From: Guadua angustifolia
Lineage: Eukaryota > Streptophyta > Magnoliopsida > Poales > Poaceae
Assembly: GCA_036346375.1 (NCBI GenBank)
Contig: CM070508.1
Coordinates: 13,510,852-13,574,851 of the forward strand
Direction: 5' to 3'
DNA length: 64,000 bases
The translations under genes and the position numbers were made by a program. Positions within the stretch are counted from its first letter, which is position 1. Every line of letters starts with the position of its first letter. Below the pieces are notes generated by a model. That model did not search any database and was not told the origin of the DNA. It saw only the letters and a list, made by a program, of their open reading frames with translations. Shown piece by piece: positions 44,213-55,479 of the stretch.

Positions 44213-44857
44213 GAGAGCAATGCTAACTTTCGCCTTGAGCGGGAAAACGCTTTGCCTTCCGCACGTCTTGAGGTTGCCCTAGGGTACGCCTCAAGATGGG
44301 CCAGTGGCCATGTGCAATAATCGCTGTACACAGGCACAACTGGGTCGAATCCAGTTTGGGATATGGTACGCCCCATTATGGGCCAAAGGCCAATGACCGC
44401 ATCAGACGGAATTTGGGTACCTTCCAAACTAAAATATCTTCTTATGATATGCCTCATGTCAGGTCGCATGCTGGTCACCGTTCAAAATGGAATCAGATAT
44501 CATAAGTTGATTTAAAACAAAAGGTATGCCTCATAATGGGCCATTAGCCGTATACTGCAAAAAGCAGGCGCAGATACCACTTTGATAATTCATGGTATGC
44601 CTCATGACAGGCCAAAAGCTGTGCGCCATGGCACACAGGTACTACTCGGCTAAAAGCCAAAATGGAGATATACTCCATGATGAGTCGCGTGCCGGCTCAA
44701 TAACTTGGGCCGGGAACCACTCGGAATGCTTACACGTGGAGCTCTATCGAGTCCTTCACGACCTCCTTTCTTACAACGGAGCACTTTACGGTGGAGAAAC
44801 CGGTCGAAATCTTTTAAATAAGAAGGCAATCCGATCATAAAGCACTCGGGAGACTCT
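44213..44857 (+). other. Gypsy A 3' non-coding region and polypurine end
   Basis: No coding sequence. It contains repeated short blocks of the form 'GGTATGCCTCAT.A.GGGCCA' (about 44,363, 44,523 and 44,594) that also occur in B near 31,210-31,480, possible promoter-proximal repeats of antisense unit 1. It ends AAGCACTCGGGAGACTCT before the LTR, a decayed polypurine tract (B has ACTTGGGGGCTAC). Confidence 0.6.
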
Positions 44858-45322
44858 TGTGGAGTATATGGATCATGTGTATCGCAAGACGAACTGCGAG
44901 GCCCAACTGGATAAGGCCGGGCCAAGTTGATTGCATGGAAACAGAAGCCACTAGGGGTGCGCCAAAACGTGTGAAACAAGGAAGCCTTGAAGACATCAAC
45001 TGATCTGGATTAGGTAGGATACAATTTTAATCTAAGCCGTTATCAAACGGATAGGTACACAAGATATGATCCCTACTCCGTATCCAATAAGGACTCTCCT
45101 ATGTAACCCGCGCCTCTCTGCTATATAAAGGGGGGTGCAGGGGAACATCAGATCATCTTATCAGCAAATAAGGTAGACACACATAATCCCAGAGCACAGG
45201 ACTAGGGTATTATCTCCTCCGCGAGAGCCCGAACCTATATAATTCTTGCGTCTTGTGCTACCATCGAGTTTGCATCCGACACCTAGCCCCGTTTTCATTA
45301 TTGCCGACAACAAACGTCGACA
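44858..45322 (+). repeat. Gypsy A 3' LTR
   Basis: 465 bp, TGTGGAGTATATGG to CAAACGTCGACA, followed by GTGTG, the second copy of the target duplication. Confidence 0.9.
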
Positions 45323-45327
45323 GTGTG

Positions 45328-46199
45328 CATCAAACTAGTTTCACCCAAGTTGTTATAGGCACACTAGAAAACTCCAAAATTTCACAAATTATGACAAATA
45401 CCCCTAGAGAAGAAACTTAGCAAGTAAAAACAACATGCTTCATCAAGTTTTTATTTTAAAGCTCATTTTTCAATTTTTAGCAAACTTAGCAAGATAAATA
45501 AATTTGAACATATCTAAGTCAGTTATTTTCATCATATGATGTAGCATGGTGTATAGCATGATGAATATATCAATTGCATAATGGGCAAAGCTCATGAAAC
45601 AGAAAATGAAATCTATATGCAATGCATGAGGTAGATTCTCAAAACTCCCCCTCAACAAGTGAATCAATTTTAAACACAAATCTAGTTCAAGTTGAGTTAT
45701 TAGCAAAATTAATGTCAAGAAAGGTCCAAATGAACTCAATCAAAACTAGAAACATGGAATGAAGAGAAGAAATCGAGAAACTACAAACTGGGTATCAATA
45801 GAGCGTAAAAAAGATAGTGGAGAACACTACATCTCAGATTCGCTCTCATCTTTCTTAATGACGGACATAGGGAGGCTGACTCTAGATACCAAATTAGGGA
45901 GTGCACACAGACTCTGTCTACCCAGAGAGCCCAACACCTGCTAAACTTATAAGACTGTGCGGGAACTTGACCTAGAGAGAAGAGAGAACAACGAATTGTG
46001 CATGATAGCAACTTAAAGCATAAGATGAGAGATTCATGCAAAGCATGGCAGAAGTCTAAGGGAAGTGAACTCAAAACTCTAGAATTTAGCCCAATAATAC
46101 TCAGAGAATGCAAAATAAGAAAAATGCTGGAAGAAAACATATAATATATAATATACATACCAGCTCCCCCTCACAACAAGTCATAAGGGCACAAAACTC
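45328..46199 (-). other. Copia D 3' region, proximal part
   Basis: AT-rich, without a convincing reading frame (an 89-codon frame at 45,739-45,470 and a 125-codon frame at 46,158-45,781 show no motif). It joins 23,438-24,137 across the gypsy insertion. An envelope-like frame, present in some Sireviruses, is not recognisable. Confidence 0.55.
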
Positions 46200-47700
46200 C
46201 AACCTCACTCCTCAAGGCAACAAAGTTAGAGCTATCCAAAGGCTTGGTAAAGATATCGGCTATGCTGTGGTCACTTCTACAAACTGAAGCGTAATATCCC
46301 CCTTCTCCAAATGGTCTCTAAGGAACTGATATCTAACATCAATGTAATTGGTTCGATAATCCTACACTAGGTTCTTAGCAATGAAAATAGCAGAAGTGTT
46401 GTCACAGAAAAATGAAACACTCTCTATTGCTAACCCAAAGTCCCGCAAGGTCGATCTCATTCAGAGCACCTGACTACATCAACTAGCTGCAGCAACATAC
46501 TCGACCTCAGCGGTAGACTATGCAACTCCGGACTGCTTTCTAGATGACCGAGAAACAAGAGAAGTGCGAATGAATTGGCAAGTGCTAGAAGTGCTTTTTC
46601 TATGTATCCTACAGCCAGTAAAGTCTGCATCGAAAAAGGCTTTAAGGGACGAACAAGAAGAGAAAGAGTATCAAATACCATAATCAATAGTATCTCGAAG
46701 GTACCTAAAAATGCGCTTCACTGCCTGGCGGTGAGAGACGTGAGGAGAAGCCTGAAATCAAGCACACATACATACAGTAAAGTGTATATCCGGCCTCAAG
46801 GCAATGAGATACAAGAGAGCCGATCATGCTTCTGAACTCCTTTTGATCAGCAGGCTCACCATCCTCATCAGGCTCAAGAACAACAGTAGTGGCCACAAGA
46901 GTCATCACTGGCTTCCCATCAGACATATCAAAGTGTCTTAAGAGGTCCCGAGTGTACTTGTCTTGATACAAGAAAGTATCCTCCCGAGTTTGCTTGATTG
47001 GAAACCAAGGAAGTATCTCAACTCATCCATCATACTCATCTCAAACTCTATGCTCATCACCTTAGAAAACTGAGACATAAGAGAATAAGAAGAGCCACCA
47101 AAAATAATATCGTTCACATAAATCTGGATGAGAAGCAAAACGAGAATCCTGGTGTCTAATGAACAAAGTCTTGTCTACTATACCCATTTTGAAACCATGG
47201 CTGAGAAGATAGGACTTAAACCTCTTATACTATGTTCTAGGGGCATGCTTAAGTCCATATAAAGTTTTCAAAAGCTTGAAGACAATGCTCGGGTACTTGG
47301 GGTTCTCAAATCCTGGAGGTTGCCTGACATACACCTCTTCCTCAATATACCCATTAAGGAATGCACTCTTGACATCCAATTGATAAAACTTGAATCCCTT
47401 GAATGTAGAGAATGCGAATAGGATTGTAATAGCCTTTAGTCTAGCTACAGAGGCAAAGGTCTTCTTAAAGTCAAGACCCTCAACCTGAGTGAAACTCTAT
47501 GTAACTATCCTAGCCTTGTTTCTAATGATAACCCCATACTCACTCTGCTTATTTTTGAACATCCACTTGGTCCCAATGATATTATGACCAGATGGGGGCT
47601 CAATAACCTACTATACCTTGTTCCTCTTGAAATTTTTAAGTTCCTTATTCATAGCATTAATTCATGACTCATCAGATAATGCATGAGAAACATCCTTTAG
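46200..47700 (-). pseudogene. Copia D reverse transcriptase and RNase H
   Basis: From 47,690: ALSDESWINAMNKELKNFKR (stops inside), KWMFKNKQSEYG, FYQLDVKSAFLNGYIEEEVY (about 47,400-47,340), FKLLKTLYGLKHAPRT (about 47,275). The catalytic region has decayed (IQIYVNDIIFGG at about 47,130, with YVND in place of YVDD). After frameshifts: DKYTRDLLRHFDMSDGKPV (46,965-46,910), DQKEFRSMIGSL (46,845), STAEVEYVAAAS (about 46,515-46,480), FFCDNTSAIFIAKN (about 46,420) and NYIDVRYQFLRDHLEKGDI (about 46,350-46,290). Copia order and motifs are clear. Many stops. Confidence 0.83.
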
Positions 47701-47949
47701 CTCAAAAGAGGCAACAAAGGCTAAGTGAAGGCAAGAACTGGACAAGCTTAATGTTAAGCGAGTGACCCGCTCAAATAGATCACTAACGATCTGATCAAGT
47801 GGGTGATATTTTTGAATATGGTGAGAAGGTCCAGAAGAAGTGGCTTCTACCTCTTGAATAGAAGAGGTAGGAACAGAGCCACTCACTGAAAGAGAGTCTA
47901 AAGGTAAGGGCTGGTCTCTCTGACGTGCAAAAATAGAAACAAGAGGCAC

Positions 47950-49260
47950 CTCAGGTGTAGAGGGGGTTGGATCAAGTGGAACACCATCATCTCCATCATC
48001 CTTATCCTCTACGAGGTCTCATATGAGAAAAAAGAGCCTGAAATATCAGGTCTAACTCCTAGGCTAACCTCATCAAAGGTCATATCACAGTTCTCTATGA
48101 TCCTATTCACATCATAACTCCAAACCCTATAGCTACGCGAGGAAGATGAGTAACCTAGAAAAATACTATCAGAAAAATGAGACTCAAACTTGTCTAGATT
48201 ACCAGTTTTCAAAATGAAACACTTACAACCAAACACGCAAAAATAAGAGACACTGGGCTTTCACCCATACCTCAACTCGCAAGAAGTGCGGTGCAAATAT
48301 GCTCTTAAGAATACGCGATTAGAAACAAGGTAAATAGTAGCTATAGCCTCAACCCAAAACTTCCTAGGAGTACTGTACTCGTCTAATATCATCCTAGCCA
48401 TCTCTACCAGGGTCCTATTCTTGCTTTCCACTACGCCATTTTGCTAAGGGGCGTATGGAGACGAGAACTGATACTCTAAACTAGACTTCACACAGAAATT
48501 CTCAAAGTAGGAGTTCTTGAACTCTGTGCCATTATCACTGCGTATAGTAAGGCACCTAGGAGCTTGAAAGACAGCATGCTGACCAATCACCTGAAATGAG
48601 AAAAAGTCTCATCCTTCGAGCCCATGAAAAACACCCAAGAATACCTTGAAAAATCATCGACAATGACAAGAACATACCACTTCCCACCCGCTGGCTGCAA
48701 TCTAGCTGGACCAACAATGTCCATATGTAAAAGCTATACTGGTGCATCAGTCATCACAACAGTGACTGGGGGATGAGAAGCAGGAACCATCTTGCCATGT
48801 CAGCAAGGAGAGCAAACTAAGTCTTTGACCATCTTAAGTTTAGGTAAGCTATGAATGAAATAATGGTTGCTAACTCTGGACAAATGATCAAAAACAATGT
48901 GACCAAGTCTCCTATACGAGAAGGAGAGATCACGGGGCTTAGAAGTAATCAAACAACGAAGAGAATCACTAGAAGAAATAGAAAAATTAGCATAAAAGAC
49001 TCTTCTAAATCTAGAAATCCTACAAACTAACTACCCTAATAAATCAAGGATTCTACAAGCACTGCTCTCAAAGGCAACGTCTTTAAGAATAAAATTTTCA
49101 TTAATGCAAATGGTACCTTTAGCAACGACTCTACCTGATGAAGCATCCCTAAAGTGATCAACTCATCACTAGGGGCTCGGACTAGGGAAGAGACCAACGA
49201 GAGTCTCCGGTCATATGGCGAGAATAACCGGAGTCAATAATCCAAACCTCTCCCTTCCCC
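47950..49260 (-). pseudogene. Copia D protease, pre-integrase and integrase
   Basis: The protease active site WIIDSGYSRHMTGD reads near 49,242-49,200. The pre-integrase region shows RRLGHIVFDHLSRVSN (about 48,920-48,870) and a decayed CxxC. The integrase core starts LLHMDIVGPARLQPAGGKWY (48,735-48,680) and VDDFSRYSWVFF, followed by the E region QNGVVESKNRTLVEMAR (about 48,447-48,400). The C-terminal part reads FGCKCFILKTGNLDKFESHF and SIFLGYSSSSRSYRV (48,236-48,110). The middle D/NG region is frameshifted. Dead copy. Confidence 0.82.
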
Positions 49261-49720
49261 ATCCGACGAACCTGATCAAGACACGGGAGAGAGAGATGGG
49301 TCAGTACTAGGATAAAGTGAAGATCTGGGAACCAAATACTGAACCACACGATACCTCAAAGTACCAGCCACAGAAGAAGAAGACTCTAGTGTCTCTTTGA
49401 CGCTCAACTCTCACAAGATCAGGAATAGCATTAGCAGAAGATCTAGGAGCTAAAATTGGGTTGACCTGCCGTGGTGCAAAGGCCGAACCATCCCAGTGAG
49501 GCTTCTTGACTCTCCTACCAGAAAACACCTCATGCCGCTGATACCTACCTCGATGGGAAAAATGAGGAATATCAAGAGGACAACAGAAAGACTGACCACG
49601 AGCAGCTCTAGGACTAAGACTCGACTGAACATCATGAAAACCTAGTCCTGAACGCTACCCAAAAACATGCGACTCTCTAACCTGTCCAGAAGCAGTGTGT
49701 GCTTTAGAAGCACTAAGAGC

Positions 49721-52048
49721 TTAGGGATGACCTTGAATACCCCTAAGAGTAGCAACACACTCACGTCTTGTGATCTTGACTCGCCTGAAGCAGAAATCTA
49801 TCAGGTATCCATCCTTCTGACAGAAGGTGCCTGTATACTTCGCCTTACCAGAGGCTGAAGTAGCAGGAGGAGCAACCTTCTGATCAGATATCCCATGGAC
49901 AACCCCAGTAGAACTAAACATAGTAGTGCTCACTCTGAGAGCAATTATAATCTATCCACTCTTGGAGGCATGCACAATGGTAGGAGGATGAGTCCTAGCG
50001 TATTTCTAGTAGTCAAATCCTAGACCCTAATTAAATCGGCTAATCTTAGATTGGTCTAGAATGAGTTGAGCTTCTTCTTGCCTCCTACAAACTTGTCAAG
50101 AGTACTCATGAGATACTCACACTCCTAGAAGAGAGAGGCACAGGAAGAACAAGGAAGTGGGGAGGAAGAAAACCAGGAAAAGAAGATCTACCAGCACGTA
50201 CATTTTTCTCCCTCAGCACAGCTGCCTTAATTTTGAGGGCCGAGCACGAAATGCAAGTAGCATTTTTAATCCTAAGGGTCTCAAGCTTCTTCCTAAGTTC
50301 GACTTGGATTTCATCCAAATCCCCCTCAATCACACCACATCGCAAGCAACTTTCTTGATACTTATCTAGTAAGTTCTTAGCAAGTTTAGCACACTTGATA
50401 TTTAAGGATTTATTATCAAGTTTTAGTTACTTACAGCCCTCACATGAGCTAACTGGGTCCGTAGAAGCATGTATTTCAAGTTCATCATTTCTAGCAGAGA
50501 GCTTCCTAAAGTGAGTGCTTATGGCATCAGTTTCAGCAAGCAATGTAATGCAATTATTACATGATGGAGTAGAGTGAGCATAAAAAAACTAGCATCTAAG
50601 GGCATAGCATTAGCAGATTCATTGCTAGTATTCTTCGACCTAAGACTATCTAGTTAAGACAACACACTATCACGCATAGTCTTAGGTTCTCTTGCTACAC
50701 AAGCAAGGCATCACACAAAGAATAGCCATCAGTGACTCGGGAGGGAGAAGATCTAAGAAAAGCTAACTCCCAAGTCAAGGTACCTACTTCCTTCTCAAAC
50801 TCCGTACACCTAGCTCTAGTTCTAGCATGAAAATTTTCTAGTTTGCAGAAATCTTCATTGAGCTGGTCATAGTAGGGTACTTTGTCCGTGTCACTGTAAA
50901 GTTCAGAGTCGCTAATATCGTTGGTGTCCACCATAAAACACGTCCCGATGAAGTCATCGCCGCTCTTGTTCTTCTCTTGCAGATCATCCTCTCCCACCTC
51001 TCTCTAGGTCTCTGTATCGAAGAGGTTGATGTCATCGAGTACAACAAGGATACGATGGAAGAGCTTCTTATTTTTCGAGAAGTTGCGGTACTTCTTCTCA
51101 CGTGGTGAGTCACGAACTGGAGGCTTCTCGTTACAGTTCTTATTGATATCGTTGTTCTTGCCCGAATTGCCAACGTCGTTCTTACCCTTCTTCAACTTGG
51201 GGTAGTTCACTCGAATGTGGCTGGGGTCACCACACTCGAAGCAAGTGATTATGTCACCTCTCTTCCTCTCTCTCACCCTTTTATAGGCATGAGAAAACTT
51301 GCGAGCCAAAAGAGCAAACTCATTTTCTGAAATTTTTTCCAGTTGGTCATCGCTTAGCTCGCAAAGGGCAGAGAGGGAGAAACCAGCATTCAAATCAGAA
51401 GAGGATCCGGTGGGATCAGTGACCAAGGCCATCGACTGAGATTTTATCTTGCAAGAGACGACGTCGATCTCCTGAGTCTTGAGTCAGGAATAAAGCCCAT
51501 CAAGAGTCAGAGTCGATAAGTTAGTAGTGTCCTTGATGGTGGTCACTTTCATCTCCCAAACTCAAAGATCGAGTGCGGTCAAGAAATATCGAGCATTATC
51601 TGAGTCAGGGTATATGCAACTGACTGCTCAAAGATCACTCAAAATCTTCGTAAAATGAACAAAGCACCCATCAAAGCTCTCACTAGCATGTTGTTCAAAT
51701 TAGTTATATTCACATTTGTATTGGCCCTGTCTCACCGTTTTGATTTGAGTGGTGCCCTCATGGTAAGCATCGAGGGTCACGCAAATCTGATGAGCAGAAT
51801 AGAGGTGTAAAATCTTATTGTACTCACTATGGTTAAGGCCCTGTATGAGGATGTTCTTTGTCTTAGCGTTCACCCTAACGTCAGACATATTGCTGGCTAT
51901 GACGTTTTTATTGGCAAGAACCTCATACGTGAGTTTCTTTCACCCATATCAGGAAGCCCTGAGCTGTGATGTACAACTCCATTCGGGACTTCCAAAAAGA
52001 AAAATTAACTCTAGAAAAGATGAGAGGCTTGGTGGAATATTTGTCCAT
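49721..52048 (-). pseudogene. Copia D gag (Sirevirus type, two zinc knuckles)
   Basis: The start ATG is at 52,048 (MDKYSTKPLIFSRVNFSFWK), 48 bp after the primer site. Further on: VNAKTKNILIQGLNHSEYNK (about 51,875) and VTLDAYHEGTTQIK (about 51,785). The first CCHC knuckle, CFECGDPSHIRVNYP (normal last C replaced by Y), is at about 51,246-51,200, followed by a Lys/Asn-rich part. A coiled-coil-like region is at 50,997-50,695, a Lys/Arg-rich part at 50,345-50,250, and a second knuckle, TFCQKDGYLIDFCFRR, at about 49,840-49,790. The long gag with an extra region is typical of Sireviruses. Stops and frameshifts are frequent. Confidence 0.78.
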
Positions 52049-52095
52049 CGTTATAGCTCTCTAGATCGGTCAAGATCTATAAAAGAGCAAAATCG

Positions 52096-52107
52096 GCTCT
52101 GATACAA
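52096..52107 (-). promoter_or_regulatory. Copia D primer-binding site
   Basis: On the - strand TTGTATCAGAGC, one base from the initiator-tRNA-Met primer site (TGGTATCAGAGC) of plant copia elements, five bases from the LTR end. This fixes the - orientation and identifies 52,113-53,899 as the 5' LTR. Confidence 0.85.
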
Positions 52108-52112
52108 ATTAA

Positions 52113-53899
52113 TGGATCAAGATAGCGATCAACGATGGTGAATGATTCCAAAATAAAATTTTTCCACACACAAAATAATCCAAACAAGCCCTCAACGAAA
52201 ATACTCAAAAGGAGACGAATGAAATGAGATGAGTATCTGTAGATGGTGGTGCTGCTTTGGTGGCGGTAACAGGAGGTCGGTAGCACACCGACGAGGGCAG
52301 TAGCACGGGCTCAAGAACAACTGAAGAACAGTCTGGAAAACATCACGAGTCAAAAGAAAATTTTGAGGAGTCTTTTGATCGGTTGGACAAAAACTCATAA
52401 AACTTAGTAGATGTGATCCTAAGGATGTCAGAAACTTGTTCCAACCTTCAATCGCAAGGATTGACGTCAAAGTTCTAACATTTTTCACTTTGAAGGAAGA
52501 ACCCACAAAGTTTATGAAAAATTCAAAAACTTGATCTAAGAATTGCTCGTGGGGTTTTGATGATTAAGATGATTTTGGATAGATTCCCACATGTCATAGC
52601 AAGCAAGAACTCAAGTCTAAACTTCCAAAAATGCGATTTTCCAGAATCATTCACTCAAGAGCACAAAATCGGTTTTCCACAAGAAAGTTGCATGAATTTG
52701 CCTAGATGATTGGGATATGATTTAAAAAAGATTCATCCATCAGTCACCATCCTTGACATAAGAAGTAAAAGCATGTAGAAGGATGAGAGGCAAATCCAAA
52801 TTGCGTAAATGTAAATTACAGGAAAGTAAATGCGGAATTTAAGATATAATGTAAATGCGTAAAGGAAATTAAGTATAGAAGAAAATCATTTGCATTTCTC
52901 GAAGGGGAGATTTACAAAGCGTCACAACAAGGTGGGCAAAAGCTCAAAGGAGCACAAAACCTCTAAAACCTTCAAGAGGAAAAGGCTACCCCTTCCCCCT
53001 ATTTATACTACTCTTAGACCACCTACCACCCTTAGATGAATCCCTCAACCCTAGAGCACTCCACATGGGCTAGGATTAACCCGCTCACACAGCCATGCAA
53101 GGACTAACCCAAAACCCACCAATAAAACGGGTTTTCTTGCATGGTTTTCAAAGCACACTAACTAGACCCGCTATCCTATCAACTAGACCGCGATCCTACA
53201 GCCCTCCTTGATCCACGTGGCATCTAGCTAGCATATTTCTCTTTCCTTTTCTTTTAGGCTTGCCACGACTCCGTCTCCGATCATCTTCCGATGATCCTCG
53301 ACCGTCTAGACCTCCGGCACATTTCGCCTAATCCCGATCATCCTTTGCCTTACCATGATCTAGCATCGTCATCCTGCAACCATCAAAAACAAGAAAACCC
53401 ATCACGTAGCAATGTCCAGAAAGATATGCAATAATCATCACAAAATTCTTAATTATATCAATCATACTCAAAAGGACCGGTGCTATCGCCCCTAGGCCGG
53501 TAGCACCGCCCCTGATAGACTGGTGCTACTGCCCCCAGGCTGGTAGCATCGCTCTACCGCAACACCATAAAAATACCTTCTCTGGAATTTTCACACCGGC
53601 CAATTGGACCGGTGCTACAGCTCCATCAGTAGCACCGGGCTGACATGGCCAGTAGCATTGGGTTGCCTAATCCCCCTAAACACCCCTTCGGGTTTTTCCA
53701 CACTACTCTGGGATCCGGTGCTACCGCTCGGCCAGTAGCACCACACTACCATAGCCGGTAACACCGGAAAAGGCAGTCAAAGATCAAATTGCTTCAAATT
53801 AAAAATTCAATTCAAATCAAACTCAAACCAGAATATACCAAGCTCAAATTTAGTCATATACTTATCACAAATATAGGTAGACCTCCACATGGTCTTTCA
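52113..53899 (-). repeat. Copia D 5' LTR
   Basis: 1,787 bp, - strand: TGAAAGACCATGTGG at 53,899 to CTTGATCCA at 52,113. A TATA box (GTATAAATAGGGG) lies on the - strand near 52,998-53,008. By eye about 80% like 20,961-22,680. It carries the palindromic motif clusters. Confidence 0.87.
53475..53770. repeat. Cluster of GGTGCTACC/GGTAGCACC inverted motifs in the D 5' LTR
   Basis: Pairs of arms at about 53,479/53,503 (GACCGGTGCTATCG, CCGGTAGCACCG), 53,521/53,542, 53,606/53,625, 53,716/53,736 and 53,756. The loop is 8-15 bases in most pairs. The motif, arrangement and position in U3 are the same as in the 3' LTR. Confidence 0.78.
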
Positions 53900-53904
53900 G
53901 CAAT

Positions 53905-54259
53905 CTTGTTACATGATGCATTATCAAGAGTGATGGCAGGAATTCTACTTTTTATTTTAAATTCACTAATAGCCACAAATATACGTGCAGCAATAGCCTT
54001 TCCTCATTGATTAGCCTAAACCTTATGACCCTTTTGTTTAGGTTGTAGTCTTCATCCATGTAATGTGTGATAACACTAGGATAGGCTGTTTTTTCGTGGG
54101 ATGAAGTCCATATACATAAGTTAAAGCAAATGAAAAACTAACACTAGTGTATTTTTCTTTCAAGATTGCTAGTTTACATTCATACATTGCGTATATGTTA
54201 TATGTAGTTGTTCTTCTACTAACGTGTTGGTATTGTGGGTAAAAATCACGTTGGATCAT
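53905..54259 (-). pseudogene. hAT transposase fragment
   Basis: Read downward: TTTYNIYAMYECKLAILKEK (54,210-54,150), then with frame changes KTAYPSVITHYMDEDYNLNK (about 54,090-54,040), GKAIAARIFVAISEFKIKS (about 54,003-53,950) and IPAITLDNASCNKI (about 53,943-53,902). THYMDEDY.L.KRVI and LDNAS.N are characteristic of the catalytic region of plant hAT transposases. The piece ends at the LTR of D, which probably inserted into it. The rest of the transposase is not found on the far side of D at 20,960. Confidence 0.8.
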
Positions 54260-54950
54260 TCTAAGTGAAAAATTCTATAGCAAAAACTCCTTTCACCTAT
54301 TCTAAGTGAAAAATTCTATGGTAACTATATGATGTATAATTTCATCTCTAGGTACCTTAGCATTGTATATCCATGTGTTTATTGTACCATTGGTGTTGAA
54401 ATAATTAAGCTAGGTCTGGATGCTCTCCCTTGGCCTTTGTCCGACCGATATCTTTTTCAAGCATGTCTTTGTGTGTTGCTTGAGATAACTTATTTCTCCA
54501 CATGGATGGCAGATAATTTAGCTTGATAATATTTACAAATAACTTACACTACCTTATACCCTTCTTAATTTCCATGATTCTATCGATATGTTACTAGCAT
54601 CATACCCGTCGATCCCTTAGAAAGGTAAGAGGTATCCTCAATGCCCTCACGTATCGTCCATATGATGGTTATTTATGTCATAGTCTCCTATGCCGGGGAG
54701 AGTTGGTGAGGATCAATCTCTTGATCCCTAGGAGGGGGACTAAGAGTACAAGGGCGAGCTCTCTTGCTCCCTCTCCTAACTTTTTCTTACTATTCATTTT
54801 GATCGTTGAGAGAGTAGCGAGAGAATAAAGGGAGAAGAGGAAGGGACTTGATCTTTGAGACACCTGTGAGAGAGCAAAGGCTGAAGAAGCAAGAATATGA
54901 TGGGGAGTTTTATAGCATTTGGTTAGGAGGACATCGCCATTTGCTCGTAA
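54260..54950. other. Unassigned stretch with a 40-bp duplication
   Basis: TTCTAAGTGAAAAATTCTAT occurs at 54,259 and again at 54,300, a tandem duplication. Nothing else is recognisable. From about 54,700 the sequence is rich in GAGAG and CTCTC. Confidence 0.45.
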
Positions 54951-54954
54951 GAAT

Positions 54955-55470
54955 CAGTGTTGCCTGCCATTAGCCTGCTGTCCTCGACTTTATTTCTTTC
55001 GTTCGTCGTGTCACTTTCTCTCTTTCGCCTGTTGCTCCCTTTCTCTGTTCATCTCTTTACCTCGCCCCTCACGTCGTCTCTCTCCCATTGCTCTCTCTCT
55101 CTCTCTTTCTTACCCTCTGACTCCCTCTTAGCCTCTCAGCCTTGGCCTCCTGTTGCTCTCTCTATCACTCCCTTTGTCTCCCCCTTCGACTCCCTCTCGC
55201 CCTCCGTCCCTCCACTCCCTCTCTCTCTCGCCCTCCACCGTCGCTGCCTCCTCTTTTCCCACCAACTCCCACTCTCACTCTCCACCGTCACCACCTCCCC
55301 CTCGACCCTCAACTCCCTCTGTCTTGCCCTCCACCGTCTCCCCCCTACAACTCCCTTTCTCTCGCCCTCTATCCCTCCCTCTGACTCCCTCTCGCCCTCT
55401 TCTTCTCCTGACTCCTTCCCTCTTGCCCTTCATCGTCGTCGTCTCCCCTTGTCCCCCTTCGCCATGGCCT
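54955..55470. repeat. Pyrimidine-rich imperfect tandem repeat
   Basis: About 500 bp of almost pure C/T on the + strand, with recurring AACTCCCTCT, GCCCTCCACCGTC and CTCTCGCCCTC blocks of about 40-50 bp. Long open frames here (for example 54,957-55,523) are made of Ser/Pro/Leu repeats and are composition artefacts. The tract could form triplex (H-DNA) structures. Confidence 0.7.
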
Positions 55471-55479
55471 TTCCCTCTC

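Larger units (their letters stand above)
24138..45322 (+). mobile_element. Tat-lineage gypsy element A with nested B/C insertion
   Basis: LTRs at 24,138-24,604 and 44,858-45,322 enclose gag-PR, RT-RNase H, integrase and a 4.8-kb 3' region with antisense genes. GTGTG flanks the whole unit. RT before integrase is the gypsy order. The gag type, the HxxC-like knuckle, the short LTRs and antisense ORFs behind pol fit the Tat lineage (RIRE2-like). The LTRs differ at roughly 8% of sites by hand count. The pol is interrupted at 29,049-39,081 by - strand sequence of the same family, with about 0.5 kb of A lost. Stops and a frameshift make it inactive. Confidence 0.87.
20961..53899 (-). mobile_element. 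Sirevirus-like copia D (- strand) split by a solo LTR and gypsy complex
   Basis: Two related LTRs (20,961-22,680 and 52,113-53,899, same orientation) bracket copia domains read from 52,048 down to about 46,200, in copia order (gag, PR, INT, RT, RH). The internal region without insertions is about 7.5 kb, including a long non-coding 3' segment. A long gag with an extra C-terminal region and a second zinc knuckle, a long 3' region, and palindrome-rich LTRs fit the Sirevirus lineage. The LTRs look about 80% alike by eye, so the element is old. No matching TSD was found at the outer ends. Confidence 0.78.

Noticed and set aside
45470..46158. Envelope-like frame of the Sirevirus
   Set aside because: The two open frames are short, in different phases and lack signal-peptide or transmembrane patterns that would support an envelope-like protein.
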